A stretch of 64,000 bases of DNA from Streptomyces albipurpureus (lineage in GTDB: Bacteria; Actinomycetota; Actinomycetes; Streptomycetales; Streptomycetaceae): positions 92,207 to 156,206 of the forward strand of contig NZ_JAMQAW010000042.1 in the NCBI RefSeq assembly GCF_023701525.1, given 5' to 3'. Made by a program: the position numbers and the translations under genes. Within the stretch, counting starts at the first letter, position 1; each line of letters starts with the position of its first letter. Positions 44,370 through 52,952 of the stretch are shown piece by piece. The notes under the pieces were generated by a model. It worked only from the letters and a program-made list of their open reading frames with translations. It made no database searches and was not told the origin of the DNA.

Positions 44370-45365
44370 TCACGGGGCTGCGGGGCGCATCGCGTCCGTG
44401 ATGGCGGCGGTGAGCTGCTGCGCGTGGTCCAGCAGGTAGAAGTGGCCGCCGTCGTACCTCTTGAGTCCGCGGAAGTCGGTCGTGAGCGCCTGCCAGGCGA
44501 GGAGTCGGTCCTCGCCGATCAGCGTGTCGCTGCGGCCCGCGAACACCGTGAGCGGGACGGGCAGCGGCTCGGGGCTGCGGCGAGCAGCCCAGGTGTCCAC
44601 GAGTTTGAAGTCGCTGCGGAACACCGGGGCGAACTTCTTCCAGACGTCCTCGTTGTCGAGGAGCTGCGGTGGGCTGCCGCCGCCGCTGCGCAGCCAGGCG
44701 CGCAGTTCGTCGTCGGCCATCAGGTGAGGGCTGCTGCCGCCGGCGTCGTCTCCCGGGGCACCATAGGCGGAGACCCCCAGCCAGGCCGGGAGCGGTTCCC
44801 GCTCGCGGAGGAGTCGTTGGGTGAGCTGGTAGGCGAGCAGGGCGCCCATGCTGTGGCCGAAGAACCCGAAGGGCCGGTCGAGCAGGGGTGCGACGGCGGC
44901 GTGGAAGTAGTCGACCAGCTGCCCGCAGTCGTCGATCAGCGGCAGGGCCTGGAGGCTGCCGCGGCCGGGCGCCTCCAGGAGACACAGTTCCCAGTCCTCG
45001 GGGACGTGCTCCGCCCAGCCCCGGTAGAGCAGGTGCGAGCCGCCGGCGTGGTGGAGCAGGAACAGGCGTGCCGCTGGGTCGCTTACGGGCCTGGGTCGGA
45101 TGAGCGGGGAGGGCGGGGTCTCGCCGGTGAGCTTCGAGGTGAGGAACGCGTGCAGCTCGGCGAGGGTGGTGACGCCGCTGGCGGCCACCGCGTTGTCCGG
45201 GACGCCGTACGCACTCACGCGGGTGGAGATCTCCAGCATCAACAGCGAGTCGATGTCGAGCTCGTAAGCGAAGTGCGCATCGTTGGTGACCTCTTCGGGG
45301 TTGATCTCCAGGGCCCCGGCTATCAGGACGCGGAGCTCTTCGATGGTCACGCTCGTCGTGGTCAT
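44370..45365 (-). CDS. ACP-thioesterase fusion, 331 aa
   Basis: Residues 1-80 are an acyl carrier domain with ELDIDSLLMLE, Ser40 being the phosphopantetheine site. Residues 97-325 are a type II thioesterase-like alpha/beta hydrolase: LFLLHHAGGS, GFFGHSMGALL (nucleophile Ser172), and GGHFYLLDH with the catalytic His near the end. A carrier fused to its own thioesterase would release the chain held on it. ATG 45365 overlaps the stop of the KS-like partner by four bases. Confidence 0.88.
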   Translation of the reverse strand: MTTTSVTIEELRVLIAGALEINPEEVTNDAHFAYELDIDSLLMLEISTRVSAYGVPDNAVAASGVTTLAELHAFLTSKLTGETPPSPLIRPRPVSDPAARLFLLHHAGGSHLLYRGWAEHVPEDWELCLLEAPGRGSLQALPLIDDCGQLVDYFHAAVAPLLDRPFGFFGHSMGALLAYQLTQRLLREREPLPAWLGVSAYGAPGDDAGGSSPHLMADDELRAWLRSGGGSPPQLLDNEDVWKKFAPVFRSDFKLVDTWAARRSPEPLPVPLTVFAGRSDTLIGEDRLLAWQALTTDFRGLKRYDGGHFYLLDHAQQLTAAITDAMRPAAP

Positions 45366-46390
45366 GGGTGTTGTCCTCGTTCCTGCATGGACGGGCGAAG
45401 GGCTGGCGGCGGCGGAGTCAGCAGCAGGGCGGCCGTCGCGTCGTGGCGGGGGCCTCCGACGGTGGCCAGGACGTTGCCAGCGGCACCGCTGGCCAGGTGG
45501 GCGGCCGCGGTGGCGCACTGTAGGACGCCGAGCGCCCCGGACAGCGGGCCCAGCTGGGATTCCAGGTCGATCCGGCGCATGGCAGCGAGCAGACGGCCCG
45601 CCCCGGCGCCGGCGGATTCCGTCCCGTCCGTGAGCCACAGTCCGACGGGGCCTCCCTCGGTCGCTCCGGTGGAGGCCAGTGCCTCGGCGAGGTTCCGGCT
45701 CCGTGCGTAGCCGGCGATGGTGGCGCTGGGCCGTGCGCCCCGGGAAGCGGCGGCGTCCGCGGGCTCCAGGACGACCGCGACCGCCGCGTCGGTGGACTGC
45801 TCGCCGAGGATCTTCGTCACCACGTGATTGCCTGGCTCGACGCCGACGACGACGGCGGCCTCGGCGCGGCCGGCTGTGATGAGGTTCCGGGCCCAGGCCA
45901 CGGCGTCCAGACCGCTCGTGACGCCGTTGCTGACGGTCAGGTTGGGGCCGCGCAGCCGGTAGCGGATGGCCACCCAACCGGCGATGACGTTGCTGGACGT
46001 CTGCGGCAGCCCCAGGGGGCTGAGGCCCGTGACGCCCGCGGTGGCGATGGTGTCGACGGCTTCGCAAACGCTGTCCGCATTGCCCCAGTTGGTGCTGACC
46101 AGAACGGCGGTCGAGTCGGCCGCGCCCGTGAACATGGCGTCGGCGTCGGTCAGACCGGCGTCGTGGAGAGCGAACTCGGCCGCGCGCAGGGCGAGCCGGG
46201 ACGCGCGGTCCTTATGGCGCAGCTCGCGTCCGACCAGTCCGGTGGCCGGGTCGAAGCCGCCCTCCCCCGGCAGCGGTCCGAGAAGGTCTCCGTACGTCCC
46301 GACTCCGGGCAGCGCCAGGCCGATGCCCGTGACGACGACCTCCCTACCGTTCGGACCACTCCCGCTGCGCGCGGTGCTCGTCGCGTTCAT
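45362..46390 (-). CDS. Ketosynthase-like partner lacking the catalytic Cys, 342 aa
   Basis: The thiolase fold is clear (VVVTGIGLALPG; RAAEFALHDAGL; GPNLTVSNGVTSGLDAV), but the active-site Cys is Val157 and neither catalytic His motif (HGTGT, GHTxGA) is present. It thus resembles a chain-length factor or another non-condensing KS partner and should form a heterodimer with the product of 46387-47523. The two genes overlap by four bases. It is shorter than typical KS (about 400 aa). Confidence 0.85.
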   Translation of the reverse strand: MNATSTARSGSGPNGREVVVTGIGLALPGVGTYGDLLGPLPGEGGFDPATGLVGRELRHKDRASRLALRAAEFALHDAGLTDADAMFTGAADSTAVLVSTNWGNADSVCEAVDTIATAGVTGLSPLGLPQTSSNVIAGWVAIRYRLRGPNLTVSNGVTSGLDAVAWARNLITAGRAEAAVVVGVEPGNHVVTKILGEQSTDAAVAVVLEPADAAASRGARPSATIAGYARSRNLAEALASTGATEGGPVGLWLTDGTESAGAGAGRLLAAMRRIDLESQLGPLSGALGVLQCATAAAHLASGAAGNVLATVGGPRHDATAALLLTPPPPALRPSMQERGQHP

Positions 46391-47523
46391 CGAGCCGCCT
46401 CCACGATCGCGACGGCGTTGATCCCTCCGAAGCCGAACGCGTCGACCTGAGCGATGGCCAGGTCACCGGAGACGGGGCTGCCCTGCACCAGGCCCAGCCC
46501 CGCGGCCTCCGGGATCGGATCGGTCAGCCCCAGGACCGGGGGTACCGTCCCTTCCTTCATGGCGAGCACCGCCATGACGAGGCTGAGCAGTCCCGAGCCG
46601 CCCAGGGTGTGGCCGGTCATCGCCTTGATGGCGGTCATCCGCGGACCCGCACCCGCGCCCTGGAAGATCTGGCGAAGGACGCTCGACTCCGTCGTGTCGT
46701 TGAGGGGGGTGCCGCTGCCGTGCAGCATTACCAGGTCGATGTCGCTCGCCCGCACCCCTGCTCGTCTGTGGGCGTCGAGCACCGCGCGGGTGATGCCGTC
46801 GGGGTCGGGCGCGGTGGCGTGGTGGGCGTCGCAGCCCATGGACACACCACGCACCCGGGCGTGCACGGGCCCGCTCCCGGTACCGGCGCGCTGGACGACG
46901 ACGGCCGCCGCGCCCTCCCCTATCAGCATGCCCTTGTGCGTGACGTCGAAGGGGCGCAGCGCGTCGGGGAGGTCGTTCTGCACCCGGTCCAGCGTGCCGA
47001 AGCCGCCCTCGGTGGCAGCGTCGGTGCCCGCGACGACGACGGTGTCGGCCAGGCCGAGGTCGATCATGTCGGTGGCCACGCCGAGCGCGTACAGCGAGGC
47101 TGAGCAGGCGTTGGCGAAGGTGTACGTGGTGGACGCCCCGAAGGCCGCCTTCAAGGCCGTGCCGAAATGCAGGTCTTCGAGGACGACTTCCGCGTCGTCG
47201 CGCCACCACAGTTCGAGGCTGCGCTGCTCGCGCATGGTGGTCCCGACCAGCACGGGTATCTGGGACAGGTCCTCGTCCAGGCCCGTGTCGGCGACTGCCT
47301 GACGGACCACGGTGGTGAGCCAGCGGGTGGCGCGGAGCGGGATGTCGCCACCGCCCTCGGGCCGGTCGTCGATCTCGTAGGCGTAGGCCGCCCGGTACTT
47401 GTCGGGGTCGAACGCCTTCAGCGGCTTGCGGCTCTCCTGGCCCGCGCACAACGCGGCGAAGATCTCTTCGGGGCTGGCACCGATGTTGGCGACGGCGGCC
47501 ATGCCCGTAATGTCCCAGGTCAC
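46387..47523 (-). CDS. Beta-ketoacyl synthase, active type, 378 aa
   Basis: The catalytic set is present: Cys140 in FANACSAS, His268 in MLHGSGTPLND, Lys300 in TAIKAMTGH and His305 in GHTLGGSG. The C-terminal FGFGGINA loop is also kept. It would condense an acyl starter with a malonyl unit on an ACP. It is coupled to the ligase upstream (overlap) and the KS-like partner downstream. Confidence 0.92.
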   Translation of the reverse strand: MTWDITGMAAVANIGASPEEIFAALCAGQESRKPLKAFDPDKYRAAYAYEIDDRPEGGGDIPLRATRWLTTVVRQAVADTGLDEDLSQIPVLVGTTMREQRSLELWWRDDAEVVLEDLHFGTALKAAFGASTTYTFANACSASLYALGVATDMIDLGLADTVVVAGTDAATEGGFGTLDRVQNDLPDALRPFDVTHKGMLIGEGAAAVVVQRAGTGSGPVHARVRGVSMGCDAHHATAPDPDGITRAVLDAHRRAGVRASDIDLVMLHGSGTPLNDTTESSVLRQIFQGAGAGPRMTAIKAMTGHTLGGSGLLSLVMAVLAMKEGTVPPVLGLTDPIPEAAGLGLVQGSPVSGDLAIAQVDAFGFGGINAVAIVEAAR

Positions 47524-49292
47524 GGTTGTGCAGCCGCCTTCCGCAGTTCGAAGGCGGCCAGCTTGCCGGTCGACGTGGTCGGGAGCTTGTCGCGGAACTC
47601 CAGACGGGCGGGCCGCTTGTAGGCGGCGAGGCCGCCACGGATCGCGGCGAGCACCGCGCGCCGCACCCCGGCCAAGTCGGATCCCGGCCGGGCCACCAGA
47701 TAGGCCACGGCCTGCTCCAGGCCGTCGGCGTCACGGCCGCCGACCACCACGCAGTCCTGGACCCCTTCCGCGCCGCGGACGACGCTCTCGATCTCACCCG
47801 GATAGACCTTGTAGCCGCCCAGGTTGAGCAGGTCGTCGGCGCGGCAGAGATGGGTGAACGTGCCGTCGGGCGCGCGGCGCACCACGTCGCCGGTGTACGC
47901 GCCGCCGTCGGCGAAGGTGACCGCGGCGGCCTCGGGCCGTCCGATGTAGCCGAGGGCGACGGTCGGGCCGGCGATGTGGAGCCGGCCCTCCTCCCCGTCG
48001 GCGACGAGCGTGCCGTCCACTGCCCGGACGGTCGCGGTGATCCCGGGCACCGGGACCCCGAAAGTGCCCGGACGCTCGTTTCCCGGCGGCGTGCCGACGA
48101 CGATGTGGAGCACCTCGGTGGCGCCGAGACCGTTGAGCAGGTCGGCCTGGAAGACAGCGCGGATCCGCTCGCTGAGCGGACCCGGCAGATTCTCGCCAGC
48201 CGCGACGCACAGCCGCACAGATTCGGCCGCCGCTGCCCCGGAGTCGTTCAGCAGCGCGGCGTACAGCCGCGGGACCGAGAACAGCACGGTGGGTTGGTGA
48301 CGCTGCAGCGCGGCGGCGAGTGAGTGGACGTCGACGGTGCCGCTGATGAGCGCCACGCGGGAACCGGCCGCCAGAGGGCACAGGACGGAACTGCCGAAGC
48401 CGTAGCCGAACGACATCCTCGCGGTGGACAGCACGGTGTCCCCGGGGGTCAGCGCCAATACCGTGCCGATGCCGTCGGCCAGGGCCGCGATCGCCCCCGC
48501 CGAGTGCCGCACCCCCTTGGGCATGCCGGTGCTTCCGGAGGTGTACTGCACGAGCGCCTCACGCCCCGCACTCCACGCGGCCGGGGGCCCAGCCTCCTGC
48601 GGGCAGCGTGCGGGGCCGGCCTCGGCCGTGGCCAGAACGGCGCGGACGTCAGCGCCGGCGAACCGGGTCGTCGTCTCGAACAGCTCCTCCAGGGCGCGTT
48701 GCCGCTTGGGGGCTGCGTCGAGGTGCACCATCGCGGCGGCGCAGTCCTCGGCGATGTAGCGGACCTCGTCGTCCGTGAGCATCGGGCTGATCACCACGGG
48801 GACGCAGCCCTGCCACCACAGGCCGAGAACGGCGACGACGGTCGCCACGGAGTCGTCGGCGACCAGGAGACCACGAGCGCCCTCAGGCACGCCCGCTGCC
48901 CGCAGAGCGCCCGCATACCCACGTACCGCTTCCAGGAGGGCGGCGTAGGTGACCTCCCCCGCCTGGGGGTCGAGGTAGCTGGTCCTGTCGCCCCGGCCTG
49001 CGCAGACGTGACCCGCCACCAGACGGCCGATCAGGTTGACCCCGCTCGCCCGCTCGCTGAGCACGGACACCGCGGCGTCCAGGCTGGTGAGGGCTGCCGC
49101 CTCCCCGGCGGACAGGGCTCCGAACTCGCGCTCGATCGCGGCCGTGATCGCACCCTTCTCCAAGGAGCTGATTCCGAGCTCCTCGTAGAACAGGGCACCG
49201 GACTCGAAGGCATCCCCTTCCACTTCGAGGACGGACGCCACGATCTCTCGAAGCCTGTCGGGGACTGTATCGATGGGCTCTGCGTCGCGCAT
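47520..49292 (-). CDS. ACP-fused acyl/aryl adenylating ligase, 590 aa
   Basis: ATG 49292 with AAAGGA about 12 bases upstream. Residues 1-75 are a carrier-like domain with LGISSLEKGAI (Ser43 the likely pantetheine site; Asp replaced by Ser). The rest is an ANL-family adenylating enzyme: YTSGSTGMPKGVRHS (P-loop motif), LNGLGATEVLH, TGDVVRRAPDG and STGKLAAF with the catalytic Lys. It resembles benzoate-CoA-ligase-type enzymes and would load an acid on the fused carrier. Substrate not predicted. Confidence 0.88.
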   Translation of the reverse strand: MRDAEPIDTVPDRLREIVASVLEVEGDAFESGALFYEELGISSLEKGAITAAIEREFGALSAGEAAALTSLDAAVSVLSERASGVNLIGRLVAGHVCAGRGDRTSYLDPQAGEVTYAALLEAVRGYAGALRAAGVPEGARGLLVADDSVATVVAVLGLWWQGCVPVVISPMLTDDEVRYIAEDCAAAMVHLDAAPKRQRALEELFETTTRFAGADVRAVLATAEAGPARCPQEAGPPAAWSAGREALVQYTSGSTGMPKGVRHSAGAIAALADGIGTVLALTPGDTVLSTARMSFGYGFGSSVLCPLAAGSRVALISGTVDVHSLAAALQRHQPTVLFSVPRLYAALLNDSGAAAAESVRLCVAAGENLPGPLSERIRAVFQADLLNGLGATEVLHIVVGTPPGNERPGTFGVPVPGITATVRAVDGTLVADGEEGRLHIAGPTVALGYIGRPEAAAVTFADGGAYTGDVVRRAPDGTFTHLCRADDLLNLGGYKVYPGEIESVVRGAEGVQDCVVVGGRDADGLEQAVAYLVARPGSDLAGVRRAVLAAIRGGLAAYKRPARLEFRDKLPTTSTGKLAAFELRKAAAQP

Positions 49293-49466
49293 CGGCAGAT
49301 GTCCTTTCCGTATCTTCGTAATCGAGAAGTGAGATCTGGTGGGACAGAGAGCGACGGTGCGTCGCAAACCGGCATGCGGGGCCCTTTACCGTTCGCCGAA
49401 ACGTCGCTTGTTCCCGGCCAGGGATGCAGGAGCGGGGCGGGGTGCCGCAGCGCCGGGCGGGAGTTC

Positions 49467-50261
49467 TCAGGCTTCCAGGCCGACCTCACAGGGGAACAGG
49501 ACAGACACGCCCAGGGGTTCCTCCGTGAAGATGACCCTCTTGGAAAGCGCGGACATGAAGCCGAGCTCGAAGATGGTGCCCTTTCCGACGAGACCGCCGG
49601 GGTTGCACACGACAACGGCGTCGGCTTTCCTGAACGCGTCCATGTGCACGTACTTGTGCCGCCACGTGTCGCGTTCGTTCTTCAGGAGATCCTGGTAGTC
49701 GAAGAGGATGAAGTCGGTGCCCGCGGTCTCCGGCTTGATCCTTGTGGACTGAGGGCTCAGCACTACGGTGCCGCTCGCGCGCAGACGGGCGATGGTGTCC
49801 TCGATATACCCCAGAGACTGCTGGAAGCTGCCGCAGACAACAGCACTCCGGAACTCCCGCCGGATCAAGCCTTCCATCATGCCGTTCGATCCGCACGCGG
49901 ACATGCCCGTTTCCCGGTAGAACTGCTTCAGTTCAGGCCCGACTATGTTGAAATAGAGGCCGGTGTCGACATAGACACTGTTGACTAGTGCGGCCGCATC
50001 CGGCTGCGAGAGCTGCTGAAAGACCCCGGTGGCGTACAAACGCGTTGTCCTGTTGTCGACGACCTCGTTGAACTCCGTGAGCCCTGTGCAGAACTCGCCG
50101 ACTCTCTCTGCCAGCACCTCACGGGAGCGGCTGTCTTCAAACGCGAGCCGCTCCCTTTTGAGCAGTTTCAACTCGCCGCTCTGGGAGCGGTAAACGTTCG
50201 CGCGTTCCGAGTCGAAGTGGACCAGGACCCTGCCTTCTGCCGTCAATGTACTCTTCTCCAT
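49467..50261 (-). CDS. Deoxyribosyltransferase-fold protein with extra N-domain, 264 aa
   Basis: The C-terminal half (RSAVVCGSFQQSLGYIEDTI...KADAVVVCNPGGLVGKGTIFELGFMSALSKRVIF) has the deoxyribosyltransferase/SLOG fold with GS at the phosphate loop and FELGFM in the place of the acidic helix. The N-terminal 125 residues are helical and not recognised. Likely acts on a nucleoside, nucleotide or glycosidic bond. It stands directly upstream of the ligase gene. Confidence 0.7.
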   Translation of the reverse strand: MEKSTLTAEGRVLVHFDSERANVYRSQSGELKLLKRERLAFEDSRSREVLAERVGEFCTGLTEFNEVVDNRTTRLYATGVFQQLSQPDAAALVNSVYVDTGLYFNIVGPELKQFYRETGMSACGSNGMMEGLIRREFRSAVVCGSFQQSLGYIEDTIARLRASGTVVLSPQSTRIKPETAGTDFILFDYQDLLKNERDTWRHKYVHMDAFRKADAVVVCNPGGLVGKGTIFELGFMSALSKRVIFTEEPLGVSVLFPCEVGLEA

Positions 50262-50349
50262 CTCTTCCTGCGCACTGGAAGCCTGCGGCCAACATCGAAT
50301 TGGCCTGAGAGGTTGGCAAGCGTCAGGGAGGATGCCACAACTAACCGTG

Positions 50350-51057
50350 TCATTCACGGAAGGCGCTGAGGTACTTCTCGGCGAATTCTTCCTCCCTGTC
50401 CCGGTTGTATTGAGTGATGAAGCGCGGGTGTTCCAAGGGCACGATCCTCTGGAAGAAGCGCTGGCCCTCGTTTGCCTTAGAGAGGAAAGCGTAGTTCTCG
50501 CCGCTGCCAATGCAGTAGCAAACCGAGGTGTCAGTTCCGAATGCCAGTTGACGTTCCAGGGTGTCCACGAGGAAAGAGTGCAGGAGCTCCAGCAGTTTCT
50601 TGCTCTCGTAGTAGTTGCAGTTGACCTCTTTCCCCTTGGGGCTCATTCTCACCAGGCCGAGAGGGCACACAAAACTCATGACGAAGTCGGCATAGAACTT
50701 GCCGCGGCCCCCGTAGCGGCTGATGACGTCGTGCAGAAACCCGGCGGAAGGCCGGCTCACCGCATAGCCGTCGACATCGACTCCCGTTTCGCTTTCGAGG
50801 AGCTTGGCATCTTCGAACGGGACCCCGGTCACGGCCGTGCCGCGGCGGGCGGGCGAGCTCCCCAGTACCAGACGGCGCGGCCTGTCGTCGTCGTAGAACT
50901 TGCGGTAGAACGCCGTCGTGACCTCGCGGACACGATCCTTCTGAGGGCCGCTGAACGGATTGATGGCCGTGAATCCTGGAGGCAGTTCAAGCGTCGTTCC
51001 CGCAAGTTCCTCGTTGAACTGCAGAATCCGATGGGCCACAGACGTTCGCCCGGTCAT
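50350..51057 (-). CDS. SMUG2/DUF4918-like uracil-DNA-glycosylase family protein, 235 aa
   Basis: The signature run INPFSGPQKDRVREVTTAFY, LVLGSSPARRGTAVTGVPFED, NCNYYESKKLL, CYCIGSGENYAFL and PLEHPRFITQYNRD matches the DUF4918/SMUG2 group of the UDG superfamily, whose members remove damaged or deaminated bases from DNA. A biosynthetic role on a nucleoside is possible given the neighbours; so is a repair or self-protection role. The active-site Asn/Asp arrangement was not checked in detail. Confidence 0.75.
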   Translation of the reverse strand: MTGRTSVAHRILQFNEELAGTTLELPPGFTAINPFSGPQKDRVREVTTAFYRKFYDDDRPRRLVLGSSPARRGTAVTGVPFEDAKLLESETGVDVDGYAVSRPSAGFLHDVISRYGGRGKFYADFVMSFVCPLGLVRMSPKGKEVNCNYYESKKLLELLHSFLVDTLERQLAFGTDTSVCYCIGSGENYAFLSKANEGQRFFQRIVPLEHPRFITQYNRDREEEFAEKYLSAFRE

Positions 51058-51183
51058 TGCACAAGTCCTTCCTTCATGCTGGTCACACTGAACAGTCCGG
51101 TCGCACCCGGCCGTCTGCGATCCAGTCGCCCCGCAGAACTAATGAGAGGTCGCGGACGTGGCCGGCTGGAGGGCCGGGAAGCG

Positions 51184-52665
51184 CTAAGCGGCGACGGCCG
51201 ACAGGTAAATCTCGCCATTTGTCGGGAACGTTCGAATGTCTTTGAATCCGGCACGATCGAGCTCCGCGCCAATCAGATTGGCTGTGTCCATTCCGCGATA
51301 GATGTCGACGAAGTCTGTACCGGGGATGATCAGTCCCGGGACAACGCAGCCTCGCTCAGGATGCAGAAATCCGTTGGCCACGGAGACGATAATCACCGCG
51401 CCGGGCTTCAGGACTCTGTGCGCCTCCCGGACCGCTGCGGTCGTGTCGAAGAACGACGAGTTGTACGTTCTCAAGGAGACATACAGATCGTAACTGTTCT
51501 CCGGTAGCGCGGACAGGTCTTCGGCGCTGGAAACGACCGTTCTCGACGAGGGAATGCGTTCACGTATCTTCGCAAGGCCGCGTTCCGCGATGTCGACAAA
51601 GGTGATCTGTGGGCAATTTGAAAACAAAGCCACTGCTTCGTAGCCGGCCCCGACGCCGACGTTGAGGATGCTGACGGCAGACAGAGGAGGTGTGGACGAC
51701 CTCCTATGTACCGACTTGAAGTCGTCGGTCCACCTTGAGTTGGCGGCACGAGCGTCGTACGCGTAGTCGTAGCTGCCGTACTTCGCGTCAAAGGATCCGG
51801 ACAGCGCGTCGCTTACGGCCCGATCAGCCTCCTTGTCCTCGACCCCATACCTCTGGCAGATCAGGGAAGCAAGCGCGATCCTCCCCCTGTTCGCATTGAC
51901 ATCACTCCTGGAAAGCGCGAACCCGCTCGACTTCAGCCGGGCGGCGACGGCTTCACTGATGCGATGTGTGGAGTAGTGAAGGTTGCACTCGATATTCTGC
52001 TCGCTCGCCGCGTAGAAGTCTCGGTTCTGCTCGAGGATCTCGCGCTGCAAATCATCGGGGAAGCGGTGTACGAGACCTCGTGCAGTGACGGGATCGTCGT
52101 CGAGGTAACGCGTCAGAGCGGGGTCTGGCAGACCGACACAGACCCTGTCCACGCGTACTTCCTTCAAAAGCTCGCCGAGCTCGAACGAGCAGTCCGCTGA
52201 CAGGGTGTTAATCGTCAGATATGCGCTGTGTGCGCTGGGTAATCCGAGTTCTTGCATCTTGCTCCGCAGAGTGCGATACCAGGATGCGCCGCGTACTTCT
52301 CCCTCGAAGGCGGAGCAAATCAACTCGTCGTGTTCAGAAACGAGCGCAACACCGACCCGCCGACCTGAATGCGACGCCCTCTGTCCGATGCTAATGGCGT
52401 AGTTCATCCAGTAGATACCGTTCGGGCTCATGTGGGCCTCTGTCCCTCGGCGGCACTGCGCCCCCTGTTGGTTGGCAGAACCAAGCGGGTGATCACCTTC
52501 ACGGGCATCCTTCGTGGTGACACAGAACGTGAACTTCGGGTCGCAGTGGCAACGGACAGCAGGCGTCACCCCGATTACGCGGGAGGTGAGGTCATAGGCG
52601 GTCACCGTGCTGTCCATGCCGTCGCAGGCGATGAGCACGACCTGCGGGCCGGTTGTCTCGGTCAT
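51184..52665 (-). CDS. Methyltransferase fused to a deaminase-like domain, 493 aa
   Basis: ATG 52665 has AAGGAGA 8 bases upstream. Residues 85-230 follow the RibD/CDA deaminase layout (MNYAISIGQRASHSGRRVGV, VDRVCVGLPDPALT), but the zinc-binding HAE and PCxxC are absent. The C-terminal 200 residues are a class I SAM methyltransferase: SILNVGVGAGYEAVALF (motif I), ITFVDIAERG and YDLYVSLRTYN. The N-terminus has a short Cys-rich part. A non-catalytic substrate-binding deaminase fold is the simplest reading. Confidence 0.75.
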   Translation of the reverse strand: MTETTGPQVVLIACDGMDSTVTAYDLTSRVIGVTPAVRCHCDPKFTFCVTTKDAREGDHPLGSANQQGAQCRRGTEAHMSPNGIYWMNYAISIGQRASHSGRRVGVALVSEHDELICSAFEGEVRGASWYRTLRSKMQELGLPSAHSAYLTINTLSADCSFELGELLKEVRVDRVCVGLPDPALTRYLDDDPVTARGLVHRFPDDLQREILEQNRDFYAASEQNIECNLHYSTHRISEAVAARLKSSGFALSRSDVNANRGRIALASLICQRYGVEDKEADRAVSDALSGSFDAKYGSYDYAYDARAANSRWTDDFKSVHRRSSTPPLSAVSILNVGVGAGYEAVALFSNCPQITFVDIAERGLAKIRERIPSSRTVVSSAEDLSALPENSYDLYVSLRTYNSSFFDTTAAVREAHRVLKPGAVIIVSVANGFLHPERGCVVPGLIIPGTDFVDIYRGMDTANLIGAELDRAGFKDIRTFPTNGEIYLSAVAA

Positions 52666-52952
52666 CCAGGTCTCCTTCGCTGTGCGTTGGACAGTCCTGC
52701 TAGCCGTCTGCATCGGGGCGCTGTGCGCGGGAAGGGGCCGCCCGCCGACGCAACCGGCTGTTGCACCGGGCTCGGAGATGTGCGGGCAGGCTGGAAGCAG
52801 GCGATCGGCCGGAGCCGTGTTCGAGCCCGCTCGGGCAAGTCGAGTGTGCGTTCAACTCAGCCGCCGAGTCCATGAGTTGACGGGGGTCCCGTCGGGGGTC
52901 CCCTTAGGTCGGAACCGTTCCCGGCCGCGCCCGGCGGTGGGACGATGCGAGC

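Noticed and set aside
43477..44985. Minus-strand frame of 502 codons across the deoxyribosyltransferase-like gene
   Set aside because: Low-complexity Arg/Pro/Ala sequence, antisense to a clear gene, no start signal.
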